Part shown: positions 34,408-45,614 of the stretch, piece after piece
Layout of the letters: each line of letters starts with the position of its first letter
Numbering within the stretch: the stretch's first letter is position 1
Origin: Rana temporaria
Taxonomy: Eukaryota > Chordata > Amphibia > Anura > Ranidae
Assembly (NCBI RefSeq): GCF_905171775.1
Contig: NC_053492.1
Span: 187,236,278-187,300,277 of the forward strand
DNA length: 64,000 nt
Reading direction: 5' to 3'
Made by a program: the position numbers and the translations under genes
Notes under the pieces: generated by a model
Database searches by the model: none
Seen by the model: only the letters and a program-made list of their open reading frames with translations
What the model was told of the DNA's origin: nothing

Positions 34408-35167
34408 TAGCTGAATACCCGGCGTTGCCCGGTCTTCCAATCTTAACCTTTTGGGGAGGAAAATCATAGTAATATAAATATACCCATCTTTTATATAAGG
34501 GTGTAGGTAAGGGTTAATTTAACTGTCATATATTTTTATTTGGCATATAAGTAATATGTGTACCAGGTTTTATTGAAATATCTCCAGGCGTACAGAAGTT
34601 ATGTGGGAACATACATTTCCCATTGATTTACATGGCACTTTAAACAAAAACCCCGACCCTCACAAATGGGGGTAGTTAAGGGATAAATTAACTATCCTAT
34701 AGTTTAAGTGGACATATAAGTAACATGTGACCAAGTGTTATCGAAATATCTACAGCCGTTTGGAAGTTATGAAGTAACATGTATTTCCCATAGAGTTGAA
34801 TGGGACTTTAAAGGAAAACCCCGACCATGGCAAATGGGGGTGGGTAAGGGTTAAACCACCTATCCTATGTTTGTTGCTGACATATAAGTAACATGTGTGC
34901 CAAGTTTCATGTTAATATCTTTAGCCGTTTGGACGTGATGCTGGAACATGAAGTAACATGTATTTCCCATAGAGTTGAATGGGACTTTAAAGAAAAACCC
35001 CGACCATGGCAAATGGGGGTGGGTAAGGGTTAAACCACCTATCCTATGTTTGTTGCTGACATATAAGTAACATGTGTGCCAAGTTTCATGTTAATATCTT
35101 TAGCGGTTTGGACGTGATGCTGGAACATACATACACACACACGTTGAGTTTTATATATATAGATAGA
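34408..35167 (+). repeat. repeat with TACCCGGCGTTGCCCGG start and ~180 bp internal tandem units
   Basis: It begins TAGCTGAATACCCGGCGTTG and ends TATATATATAGATAGAT. Internally four diverged units are spaced roughly 160-180 bp apart (the phrase CATATAAGTAA plus GTGTGCCAAGTTTC), the last two almost identical at a period of 179 bp. It separates two halves of a sequence that is contiguous at 33131-33256. Superfamily not determined. Confidence 0.55.
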
Positions 35168-35251
35168 TTACGTGGTGCTGATAGATTACAACCATAGTTT
35201 TTATGTGTTTTTGTATGCCGATGTATATGCTTTCGCATGCACTGACACAAT

Positions 35252-35301
35252 CTTACATCAGTTTAGTTTCCATTTGTAAATGGAAACTAAACTGATGTAA
35301 G
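35252..35301. repeat. perfect short palindrome
   Basis: 24 bp arms (CTTACATCAGTTTAGTTTCC... and its exact inverse) separated by 2 bp, at the right edge of the duplicated segment. Confidence 0.9.
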
Positions 35302-36558
35302 TCAGGACACTCTCTACTTTGCAGATAGAGAAAGGAGCTGTGTGTTAGTGGGTGTCCTGACACTCCTTCTTGCCCCCTCCCCCCTTTAAGAGGCTTTCTC
35401 CACACCAGGGAGAAAGCCTTGCATTACTGTGTGGAGTTACAGACAGTAGAACAGGAAGTGAGGATTTCTCAGAAGAAATAAGGACATTTAAAAGCAAAAT
35501 TGAAGGGTGAGGTAAGTGAAGGACGACTGCACTAAGATAAAGGATGCTATTTAGGGAAAAAAATGTTTTCCTTTACAACCCCTTTAAGGGCAAATGTAGT
35601 GTTTAAAACCCTTGCTTCTTATGAAAATAAACAATTGTCCATTTGACCAATTAACCATTTTATCATTATAGTTTGCATTGGCCTTTTGAATAGAATTATC
35701 ATAGGAAGAGTCTCACAATTCTATCATTCATGATGACTCCCCTTTTAATGTGTAAATGTTCTGTGACTGCTACCTGTCTATGCATGCACATCAAGAATTT
35801 TTACAACTTTCCTAATATCAATTAGCTAATAGCTAATCCTTTTTATTTCATCAATTGACATACATTTCATACCAAGCAGTCAGACGTATACACTTATTTC
35901 CCTATTACGCTTACACCTTATACTTACTACACACATATTTCCATATAGAATGCAAAGCATAGGCGTGCGCAGGGGGTGTGCCGGGTGTGCCTGGGCACAC
36001 CCTAATGCCCAGGCACACCCCAGGGTTTTTTCACTGTCACAATATGTGACAACTCAAGTTCGGCACCCCTGCTAACTAATAGTGCTGCCAGTGTGACTAT
36101 TAGTTGAATGTAAAATTCCTGTCAGAACTGCAGCCACTGACTGCGGAGTGAGCAAGCAGGCAGCCGCATTTGCCGATACTGTCTCTGTAGTCCCAGCTCC
36201 AGAATCCCTTACAGCTGAATATCACTCCGCCACCTGCTTTAGGGATGCTGTATCCAGACTACAGAGGAAGCATCTGATAATTCCTGCCTCTGCCTGCTTA
36301 CTCCACAGCTGGTGGCTGCAGTCCTCACAGGAGTTAGTGGTTACCAGAGCCCACCATCTGACACCTCCTGTTGCCACAAAACCAGCTTACAACGGCAAAA
36401 CAGCCAGAAAAACAAGTACCAAGGAGAGAGACAAAGTCAGGGCTTTCACAGCTCCCAGTACAGGTGGGCAGAGCAGGAAGAGATCATCACACTGAACCCC
36501 TGGGCACTGCTTCCTGACAAGTACACAGATCTCCCTGGGGCAGATCTCCCTAAAAATC
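35302..36558. other. intron 3, repeat debris
   Basis: A T2-type tail ends at TTAA 35584-35587 (CCTTTACAACCCC before it). A short inverted pair GGTGTGCCTGGGCACACC lies at about 35979. No gene recognised. Confidence 0.45.
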
Positions 36559-36574
36559 TAAGGCCTCGTACTCA

Positions 36575-36660
36575 CGACCAAACATGTCTGCTGAAACTGG
36601 TCCGCGGACCAGTTTCAGCGGACATGTTCGTTCGTGTGTAGGCAGTAACGTACAGAATTC
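36575..36660. repeat. Harbinger subterminal palindrome
   Basis: ACATGTCTGCTGAAACTGG and its near inverse around the centre CCGCGG (about 36604) form a strong hairpin 15 bp inside the left end. The right subterminal region (about 45990-46080) carries a similar palindrome (GTCCGCTGG...CCAGCGGA). Such sites are plausible binding sites for the element's proteins (inference). Confidence 0.6.
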
Positions 36661-37474
36661 CAGCAAACAATCGTCGGCCAGACCGTTTTCCAACGAACAA
36701 CTGTTTCCTGGTCTTGCTTTAAAACAGTCTGCTGGAATCGTGTCCGTCAGACATGTTCGGTCGTCTGTACACAAAAGCAGCGTACAAAAACCCTGCGCAT
36801 GCTCAGTCCAAATGAGGAGACGGGAGCGCTCGTTCAGGTAAAACTCGCGTTTGTTTGGGATATGGCACATTCGTCATTAGAAACCTTTTATTCTAGCAAG
36901 AGAACAATGTCTTAAAAAGGCGCACTAAACCACATTTTCAAGCCTCGTTTTATTAATTCTTCTCTTGCTAGAATAACCCCGTTCTCTTGCTGATGCAATT
37001 TCAATAGAGTTGTCCCATACTGAAATGTCACATTTCTTGCTTGTGATGTAATCCTTTAATAATGTTTTCTATGCCAGACGTGTGTTTTGGTTGGTGGTCC
37101 TCCATAATTTAGAGTAGTCATTTTTGTAAAGGAATGTGCATTTTTTTATTATTTTTTGTTGTTTCTAGTTATGTCACCATTTAAACTATTTTTTTTTTAC
37201 ATGTTTTTTTCATTTTTTTTTTTTTTTTTTTTTTTGGTGTTTCATTAGAGAATATTAAACCATGTTGGCACACCAAATGTCCCCCCCCCCCCCAAGGAGT
37301 GTGTCCTTTGTAAATTACCCATTGTATATTTATTAAAGGTTTGCTGCCTAATAATCCCCACAGTATAACAAACAATAGACATGTTTTCAAATGAAAGCAA
37401 AAAGCCTTTTATTCAGGCAAATGTCATCACAAAAAATAAAAAGAACGGCAGCACTAGAATAGATAGCAAACTAT

Positions 37475-37690
37475 ATGCAAACTTGCATTTCCAACATGGT
37501 GAAGGATAAACTTCCAAGCCTCAGGAGCCAAACACAAAAATATGAAGCAGCAGCACACAAACAAAGGAACCCAAACTGTGGTAGTACAAACAAGATGTCC
37601 TTTATGTGGAAGGAAATGGAAGGCAGAAAATCAACGTTTCCTCCTCTTTCCAGCCTTCCCTCCAGGCAGCCTTCCAGCGGATCGAACACG
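37475..37690 (+). pseudogene. inverted relic of the MADF-like exon 1 (copy 1)
   Basis: On the + strand this encodes NMVKDKLPSLRS, KQRNPN, WKEMEGRKS, LPSRQPSSG, clearly homologous to the minus-strand exon at 39605-40078 (NMVKDKLANLRS, AKEPKLW, RDEMEGRKT, LPSSGPSP). Nucleotide similarity stretches to CCTTCCAGCGGA and then stops. It is oriented opposite to its source and overlaps the 3' end of exon 2 on the other strand. The twin is at 38617-38832. Confidence 0.8.
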
Positions 37691-38203
37691 GGGTCTTGCA
37701 GGTGGGGTTGATGTGGCAGCAGGAGGATGGTGTTCCGCAAGCCGGGCCGGGTCACATAGCCCAGTGTCTGGGGTCAGCAGGCCCCTCTGCATCCACCAAA
37801 GGACCTGGTTCATCAGGGCCTTTGCCAGTCTTCTCTGGTCCTCCTCCCCTTCATTTAAATCATGGGCCAATGAGGCACTGAAGGCCTCTGTGGGGTTGAG
37901 GGGGGCCCTCATGATGGCGCTTGCCTCCTGGATCATGCGGAGGCTTGCCTCCTCCACAGGCCTCAACTGCCTCCTTCGGCCTGATGGCCTCACCTGGGGG
38001 GGAGAAGACTGGCTGGTGGTGGTTCTCCTGGCCGGGTGGACCTGCTGCAGGCCACTGGGCCCAGCCTCCTCCTGGCTGACACTGACCCCGGCCTCCTCCT
38101 GGCTGCCACTGACCCCGGCCTCCTCCTGGCTGCCACTGACCCCGGCCTCCTCCTGGCTGACAGACACCTGAGGATCTGCCACCTCCTGGCTGATCTCTTC
38201 TTC
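37631..38203 (-). pseudogene. duplicate exon 2 of the MADF-like gene
   Basis: Identical in protein to exon 2 at 38773-39345, including the acceptor TTTCCACACAG and the stop. It lies downstream of the proximal copy's stop codon, so it would be used only by alternative splicing or not at all. Confidence 0.7.
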
Positions 38204-38378
38204 CTGTGTGGAAAAAAAAGGAATTTTTTTACAATTTCGCTAAATAAAACCACACTCATTTTCATGTTTTTCGTTTAGTATTTTCTGTTCATTATTACTT
38301 GAATACACTCTACTTCTGACCCCTGCAGTTGTCATCTCTGACACCTATTTGTCTGAACACCTTTTTTTTTGCTTTTTT

Positions 38379-39515
38379 GGTGTTTCATTAGAGAATATTA
38401 AACCATGTTGGCACACCAAATGTCCCCCCCCCCCCAAGGAGTGTGTCCTTTGTAAATTACCCATTGTATATTTATTAAAGGTTTGCTGCCTAATAATCCC
38501 CACAGTATAACAAACAATAGACATGTTTTCAAATGAAAGCAAAAAGCCTTTTATTCAGGCAAATGTCATCACAAAAAATAAAAAGAACGGCAGCACTAGA
38601 ATAGATAGCAAACTATATGCAAACTTGCATTTCCAACATGGTGAAGGATAAACTTCCAAGCCTCAGGAGCCAAACACAAAAATATGAAGCAGCAGCACAC
38701 AAACAAAGGAACCCAAACTGTGGTAGTACAAACAAGATGTCCTTTATGTGGAAGGAAATGGAAGGCAGAAAATCAACGTTTCCTCCTCTTTCCAGCCTTC
38801 CCTCCAGGCAGCCTTCCAGCGGATCGAACACGGGGTCTTGCAGGTGGGGTTGATGTGGCAGCAGGAGGATGGTGTTCCGCAAGCCGGGCCGGGTCACATA
38901 GCCCAGTGTCTGGGGTCAGCAGGCCCCTCTGCATCCACCAAAGGACCTGGTTCATCAGGGCCTTTGCCAGTCTTCTCTGGTCCTCCTCCCCTTCATTTAA
39001 ATCATGGGCCAATGAGGCACTGAAGGCCTCTGTGGGGTTGAGGGGGGCCCTCATGATGGCGCTTGCCTCCTGGATCATGCGGAGGCTTGCCTCCTCCACA
39101 GGCCTCAACTGCCTCCTTCGGCCTGATGGCCTCACCTGGGGGGGAGAAGACTGGCTGGTGGTGGTTCTCCTGGCCGGGTGGACCTGCTGCAGGCCACTGG
39201 GCCCAGCCTCCTCCTGGCTGACACTGACCCCGGCCTCCTCCTGGCTGCCACTGACCCCGGCCTCCTCCTGGCTGCCACTGACCCCGGCCTCCTCCTGGCT
39301 GACAGACACCTGAGGATCTGCCACCTCCTGGCTGATCTCTTCTTCCTGTGTGGAAAAAAAAGGAATTTTTTTACAATTTCGCTAAATAAAACCACACTCA
39401 TTTTCATGTTTTTCGTTTAGTATTTTCTGTTCATTATTACTTGAATACACTCTACTTCTGACCCCTGCAGTTGTCATCTCTGACACCTATTTGTCTGAAC
39501 ACCTTTTTTTTTGCT
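38379..39515. repeat. tandem duplication, copy 2 (proximal)
   Basis: The second 1.14 kb copy; it contains the exon 2 that directly follows exon 1 of the MADF-like gene and an inverted exon 1 relic at 38617-38832. Confidence 0.9.
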
Positions 39516-40078
39516 TTATCCCAGCTTGGTTTTTTTTTTACAATATCTAATCATTAATCCACCAAGAATTATTTACGCCAGAAATATAGAGGAAACTACT
39601 ATACCTCCTCATCGAAGGGTGGCAGATCTGCATCTCTGTCAGCCAGGCCCTCTTCCTCCGACTCTGCAGGGCTGTGGTCATCTGGGGAAGGTCCGCTGGA
39701 AGGTAGCATGGAGGAAAGGTTGGAAGAAAGACTGGACATCGTTTTCCTGCCTTCCATTTCGTCCCGCAAAAAAGCCATCTGTTTATAATACCACAGTTTG
39801 GGTTCCTTTGCTTGTCTTGCTGCTGCTCCCGATTTTTGGCTTTTATTAGCTTTGTATGCTCTCCTGTATGTGCTTCTGAGGTTGGCAAGTTTATCCTTCA
39901 CCATGTTGGCAGTGCATCCTGGCACCCAAGTTTGCATATAATTTGCTAGCTCTTCTAGTGCTGCCGCTCGTACCTCTTTATTGCAATATAAAGAGTGCTT
40001 GGAATTCCACAGGATGGGCGTCTCCTGATATTTTTGGAGTAAGGCCTCTATAGATTCCTTGCTTTGTAGGAGGTCCAT
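38773..40078 (-). CDS. Harbinger accessory protein with MADF-like DNA-binding domain
   Basis: Two exons: 40078-39605 (158 codons, ATG start) and 39345-38773 (190 codons plus stop), joined in phase 0 at GAG|GTATAG and TTTCCACACAG|GAA, giving 348 residues. Residues 1-105 look like a MADF domain (LLQKYQETPILWN, a YCNKEVRAAALEEL helix, NMVKDKLANLRSTYRRAY, then SQKSGAAA and LWYYKQMAFL). An acidic linker follows, then four Ser-Gln-Glu-Glu-Ala-Gly repeats, a basic patch (RPSGRRRQLR), and a helical segment SFAxxLAHDLN...ALMNQVLWWMQ-like region that may act like a BESS interaction module. It ends in a basic tail KAGKRRKR. Likely binds transposon DNA or partner proteins in the nucleus (inference). The donor GTATAG is weak. 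Confidence 0.75.
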
Positions 40079-40770
40079 TGTAATTTTTCCAAAATTATAT
40101 TTCTTTTTGAGTCTAGATTACAAAAACATAAACCACAGAAAAATAAATATTCCAAAGGATCAGCGTTGACCTTGATCTAATATGTGTCTTCAAATTTATT
40201 ACCTATATCTAATTCCAAACACAGTCTCTCTTGTTTAAACAATGATTGGCAGCTCGGCCGCATTGCTTGTACCAAACATTGATTTGCTAGATGCAGAGCC
40301 ATTGTTCACATTGCAGTAAATATTTTAAATATAGAAAAATAAACAATGCTTACAAATGACAGTTTTCATCTAGGCACTCTTTCATGTGTAAATCTCATGC
40401 CCCTGACAATGGATGACATAAAAGACACTTCCTAATGACCTCTGTACAACCAACACTTGAACAATACTTTGCCTGATCTGAATACACCATTCAAAAACTT
40501 GTCAATGAGGTACAGCATTGTTCACATCTCTATTTTGTGAGGTGTCCAAAAGCATTTGGATACCAAAATAACATTGTGGTACCCCATAGACAGAATAGCT
40601 TAAAAAGGGTGCAACCAACAGCCCAAACCCCCATCCCATGTGTCTACATTTTCAAGGCCTCTGCTGATCACATTTTTAATTTCCTTACCTTCCTGTCTCT
40701 CGCTCCTCGTTTCTCACGCTCGCCTAATTACCGCGTAAGATGCGTAATCACGGCGTAAACCTTTTAAACA

Positions 40771-40948
40771 CTCCGCGTATTTATTAAACCCCGCCCTCGT
40801 CACCTTTGCGAGGCCCCTAATCAATGAGTTTAGGAAATATGGCGTTAACTGTGTATGTTCTGGATGCGCTCGAAGATTCTCCGCGTAACCGACGTAAACA
40901 CGTTGTTTGCATTCTCTACACTCCGCGTATGTATTAAACGCCGCCCTC
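40771..40948. promoter_or_regulatory. duplicated motif in divergent promoter region
   Basis: CTCCGCGTATNTATTAAACS followed by CCGCCCTC occurs at 40771-40798 and again at 40921-40948, exactly 150 bp apart. Both lie between the divergently transcribed MADF-like gene (start 40078, minus) and Myb-like gene (start 41012, plus). The copies may be promoter elements or subterminal-type binding sites; function is inferred from position. Confidence 0.4.
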
Positions 40949-41011
40949 TTCTCCGCCCATGGCGTAAGAATTCATCTTTTCCACGCCCATAATCTCTGTG
41001 GGAAAGGAAAG

Positions 41012-42805
41012 ATGGCGATGTCACACGAGCGGGCACGATGCTCTCATGCCACAAGTGAAGGGACAGAGGCAGGGACGTCCCGATCAAGGAAAAGAAGATA
41101 TAAAGCCACTAATATGCGGTTCCAGGAAATGGTGGAGTTAGTTTACATCATGCGAAAGAAGGACTATGATGGTGAATTAGGGCCATACAAGACCCCTAAC
41201 CGCCGAAAGGCACATATTATGGACAAGGTGGCGAGGAGAATGCAGAGGATGTTTGGGATCACCAGGTCCAAGGAACAGCTGAGGAAACGATGGTCAGACT
41301 TAAAATTGAGGGAGCCACATCAGATGAAGAAAATACTTAAAATTCTGCGTAAAAGTAAGTAAATATATATTGGGGTTGGGGGGGGGGTGATTGTCTGCAA
41401 TAATGTGTTGCCATGTATATTTCACCATCTGCCTCCTTGGCCTGCTTGTAATTTTAAAGACATGTTGTCATTTATTTTTTAGGACATAAATAACTACATA
41501 TTTACAAATAGTGTTCTTAGTAAACAACGTAACATCACATAGTTTATCAGAAAGGCTCGGTTATTCCAGGAACAACACACCTGGACATGGCTCACTGGCC
41601 AAAAACTTTGTTTGTAAACATTGTGTAAAAGCTAGTTCTAGAAAAAAAAAGTATGAGAATGGGAAAGGCAAACAGGATTCATTCTAAAAACAGTGGTAAT
41701 AAAGCAGATGTTTTCACATCTGCAATGCAGAGCACCTGTGTCTCCCCAAATCAAAAATGGGTTTTGGTAGGGTCTCCCAGAAATACAGTTTAGGGGGGAC
41801 ATCCATGTGTGTCACTTTGCTAAAAAGGGGCAGGATCAGAGCTTGCCATATAGAAGTAATTGCAAAATGTAGGTTTGGTGAAAGATAAAAGTAACTAAAT
41901 GAAAGCATCTTCTAAGCAATGTGTGCGATTTATGCTCTCCAATATCTGTGTGCTGATGAGTCTACATTTTTTTTGGTTTATTTCAGGGGAAAGAAGTCGC
42001 CAGCATTTGGAGGAGGCAGAGAGGGCCAGACAAGGCCAAAATCTGCCATCTCAACATGTGGAGGAGGAGGAGGATGTGGAAGGAGGAGAAGAGGATGTGG
42101 AAGGAGAAGAGGATGTGGAAGGAGAAGAGGATGTGGAAGGAGAGGAGGATGTGGAAGGAGAGGAGGATGTGGAAGGAGAGGAGGAAGGAAGAAAGGAGGA
42201 AGGAAGAGAGGAGGAAGAAGTAATTTTGGACTTAGAAGTTATAGCAGATGAAGGGCAAGTGGCGGAAGAACAATTTGGCGAATTGAAAGAAGGTGGATTG
42301 ATGGATGAAGGAGGAGTCCAAGATGATGGGGAAGTGGTGGAAGAAGGAGGAGTGATAGAAGATGATGGGGAGGTGGTGGAAGAAGGAGGAGTGATAGAAG
42401 ATGTTGGGGAGGTGGTGGAAGAAGGAGGAGTGATAGAAGATGTCGAAGAGGTGGAAAGGAGAAGCCCATCAGGTCAGTGTCACCCTAGCTTGATTCAAAA
42501 AAACATATGTAGATAGGCCTCATCGAAAAATAATGTTGTAAATGCCATTTTTAATTTTTTTTTTAGGGGAGGAGGATGGTGTGCCAATATTTTCACGTGC
42601 AAGTGCTGCTATAATTATTCAGCAGGTAATGGAGTGCAGCACTGAAATGCACAATATGCGTGAAAGGATGTTTCTCATGGAACAGAATGTAACAAATGTC
42701 CTATTGGAATGCAGCACGGAAATGGACAATATGCGGCAAAGAATGATGGTCATCGAATCTAATTTTAAGAACATTATTGACATGATGGGCCGTGTCAAAG
42801 ACTGA
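41012..42805 (+). CDS. Harbinger Myb/SANT-like protein with acidic repeats
   Basis: Three exons: 41012-41354, 41987-42472, 42567-42805, with GTAAGT, GTCAGT donors and TTTCAG, TTTTAG acceptors; phases 1, 1; total 355 residues and TGA stop. The chosen ATG (AAAGATGG context) follows a G/C-rich promoter-like region. Residues about 25-112 form a trihelix/Myb-like domain (RFQEMVELVYIM, then KTPNRRKAHIMDKVARRM, then SKEQLRKRWSDLKLRE). Exon 2 encodes EDVEGE repeats of 18 bp, then VVEEGGVIED repeats, so this region is extremely acidic. Exon 3 encodes two repeats of ECSTEM-NMR-RM--E-N that look like a coiled coil. In zebrafish Harbinger systems the Myb-like protein binds DNA and brings the transposase into the nucleus; the same role is likely here. 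Confidence 0.85.
42063..42186 (+). repeat. 18 bp coding tandem repeat (EDVEGE)
   Basis: GAGGATGTGGAAGGAGAR repeated about six times inside exon 2 of the Myb-like gene; likely length-variable. Confidence 0.85.
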
Positions 42806-43464
42806 AACACCCCCCGCCCATCCCCTGCCCCCACAAACATTTTTACAGTTTGAATAATGAATACGCCAAAATTTGAAGATACACACACAGTGTGCCAACA
42901 TGTGCTATCTGCCATCACAGAATATCTAATGTCTGTGCTTTGTGGGTCCAACCCCCTCCTCCATCCTCAAGTAGTTGAGAGGAAGGGTTTGCTCCCACAA
43001 AACACAGACATTGATCACCCATGATGTCAGATAGCACATGTGGCCATTTGTCTGTTGAACCAATGACATTTGGCGAGTTTGCACTGAATGTGTGTATCTT
43101 CCAATTTTGGCGTGTTCCAGTGTGAAAGCACACCATGACTGACTGCTGTTGTGAGTTTTTAGATTTTTGGAATTGGATTTTGTTACTTTTTGACCATGTT
43201 GAACATTTTGGGATACTATAAAGTTTAGACCATAAAGAATAAACAACGCCAAAAAATTTAAAATATATATATATAGAATTATAAATCTCTCTAATCACTG
43301 AATTTAGTGAAGTAGAGATTTGACTCCAAAATCTCACCTAAAAATTTACTTTTAGAAAAACACACCAAAAACAAAAAAAATGGTTAAAAAATTATTGTTT
43401 TTTGTGCATAAAAAATATGCCCAAAAAAAAAATTAAGGCGGTAAACACCCCACCAAAAATAATC

Positions 43465-43495
<31 letters not shown>

Positions 43496-43948
43496 TAAAT
43501 CTAACTATATTTGATAAAAAAAAAGTGAACTTGTTAATAAATGTATAATCTGCATAATATTTTTGGTTGAATTACCTGAAAAAAAAAAAAAAATATAAAA
43601 AAATTTTGTAGACTCCTAAGTACAAAAGCAGGGAGTAATGAAAAAACTATAAAATAATTTTTGGGGTCATGAACAAGCAAAAATTAAAATACTTGACCTC
43701 AAAATTTACAAATGGAGTTGCTTCTTATTTCTAGACTCAATACCCTGTTTGTAGATGAGTGAATACTGTGCAAAATGTGGTTAGTTACTAAAAGTGGAGA
43801 AATCAATTATGCATTACAATTGAAGAAGTTAGTTAGAGAACCAGGAAGACAGAAAAAGAGAAAAAGCATTAATGACAAACAACTGTATAAAGTCCAATGG
43901 TCTAATTATTTATTATTTTTTAGAATATTCCTTTCTTTGGGGGCCGAA
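42806..43948. other. Harbinger spacer between convergent genes
   Basis: AT-rich 3' flank for the Myb-like gene and the transposase. Contains a (TA)n run at about 43462-43486 and several A runs. No coding frame recognised. Confidence 0.6.
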
Positions 43949-45614
43949 TTAGAAAGAAATATGATCTGGCATAGCAATGGCCCCCCGACCCATGAAGTAC
44001 TCAACATATTTGTCGCGTACCTCACGAGCTGATTGGGGGGCCAAGCCAGCGCGACCAGTGTCCAGCCCGGGAAGGGGATCTGAGGGTAGTCTTGCCTCAG
44101 AACCGATGTCGGGTAGGTACGTCTGGGAGTGCCTGCGTAAAAAGTTGTGCAAAATGCAGCAGGCAAATACAACGGTGTCCAATTTATATTCCGCCAGATG
44201 TATCGATGTCCTGAACAGGCGGAACCGGTTGGTGAGTATCCCAAAGGCATTCTCGACTACCCTCCGAGCCCTGCCCAACCGAAAATTAAACACACTCCTC
44301 TCTGAGGTGAGGGTCCTCTGGGGAAAAGGCCGCATGAGGTGAGGACCAAGCCCGAAAGCCTCGTCCGCTAGGAACACAAACGGAAGTCCTTCCACATTAT
44401 CTTCATCTGGTGGCAATGCCAGACCACCAGCTTGGAGACGATCATAGAAATCAGTCCGTGCGAACACTCCCCCATCAGACATCCGGCCGTTCTTCCCCAC
44501 GTCCACATATAGAAACTCATACTGTGCCGACACAACCGCCATCAACACAATACTATGATAACCCTTGTAATTATAATAGTACGACCCCGAGCGGGGTGGG
44601 GGCACAATGCGGACGTGTTTCCCATCTATTGCTCCACCGCAGTTTGGAAAATCCCACCGCTGGGCAAATTGGGAAGCCACAGACTGCCATTCCTGTGGTG
44701 TGGAGGGTAGCTGTGGGGACAAACAAAAATAGAGATTTAGTACTTTGTAACAAAAACATCCTACAAGCATCCTTGTGACAGTTCACAGTATTAAAATTGC
44801 ATTAGAAAAATGTGCATGGAGAATTTGGGAAATGAAATATATAGGGCCACTTCATTAAGAGACTCCACAGCCCTCTGATGGGGACAATAAAAGTTTGAAG
44901 GGGGGGGGGGGGGGGGGACACAAAAACCAAAAAGTCCTGTTTGAAAAAATGGCAAGGTGGGTTTGTCCCTAGGATAGCATGCTGGACAGGTTAATATTGG
45001 GTAAGGGACAAATATGCAGGTAGGCCAAGAATAAAACATGTAAAGCTGATATCAACATGCATAGGGAGAAAAGGTAACGTTAGTTAAACACACAGCATAT
45101 CTGGGAAAATAAAAATAAAGTTAGTTGGCCACATTATTAGAGCCAGGAAACTTACCTTAATATACTCCTCATGCATAACTTTGATGATGGCAGCACACGT
45201 GTCCGGTATGATGACCCCAAGCGCCTGCGGAGAGATGCCTGTCGAGAACTTGAGGTCCTGCAGGCTCCTCCCAGTCGCCAGGTACCGCAACGTGGCAATA
45301 AGCCTCTGCTCGGCCGTGATGGCTTGGCGCATCACAGTGTCCTGCCTCGTGATATAGGGGGACAGAAGTTCCAGCAGACTGTTGAATACGGGGTCCGTCA
45401 TGCGGAGAAAATTCCTAAAGTCATTAGGATTATTCTCCTGGAGTTCCCTAAGCAGAGGCATATGTGAGAACTGGTCACGCTGGCGCAACCAATTCTTGGT
45501 CCAGAAACGCCTCCGCCCCCTGTTTCTGGCCAAAGTACTGGACAAATGAACATATCCAGCAGCCATCCCATAAACAGCACCAACTCGCGAAAATTGACGC
45601 TGCTGCTCCATCAT
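43949..45614 (-). CDS. HARBI1-like Harbinger transposase (DDE nuclease)
   Basis: Two exons: 45614-45156 (153 codons) and 44710-43949 (253 codons plus stop), joined in phase 0 at AAG|GTAAGT and CCCCACAG|CTA, 406 residues. Exon 1 carries the N-terminal region and a helix-turn-helix-like block (about 100-150: AEQRLIATLRYLATGRSLQDL, STGISPQALG). Exon 2 is the DDE_Tnp_4 nuclease with acidic residues at D182 (GGAIDGKHV), D232 (GRMSDGGVF), D269 (FLADEAFG) and E306 (VVENAFGIL), then ACCILHNFL. Length and motif order match active Harbinger transposases. No stop or frameshift is seen. It lies convergent with the Myb-like gene. It would cut at the element's terminal repeats and insert at TWA. Confidence 0.92.

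Larger units (their letters stand above)
37236..38378. repeat. tandem duplication, copy 1 (distal)
   Basis: A 1.14 kb block repeated immediately at 38379-39515. The clear difference is one C in a homopolymer (13 C at 37281 versus 12 C at 38424); the 183-codon and other frames are identical. It contains a second copy of exon 2 of the MADF-like gene. Confidence 0.9.

Noticed and set aside
37542..39313. 209-codon + strand frames in each tandem copy
   Set aside because: They are antisense to exon 2 of the MADF-like gene; composition (LLAATDPGLLLA-type repeats) is the shadow of the SQEEAG repeat.
40907..41011. Upstream ATG extending the Myb-like protein by 35 residues
   Set aside because: It overlaps the duplicated promoter-region motif and has no domain; the ATG at 41012 has better context and starts just before the basic domain.
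42239..42469. Leucine-rich minus-strand frame
   Set aside because: Antisense shadow of the acidic repeats in the Myb-like gene.
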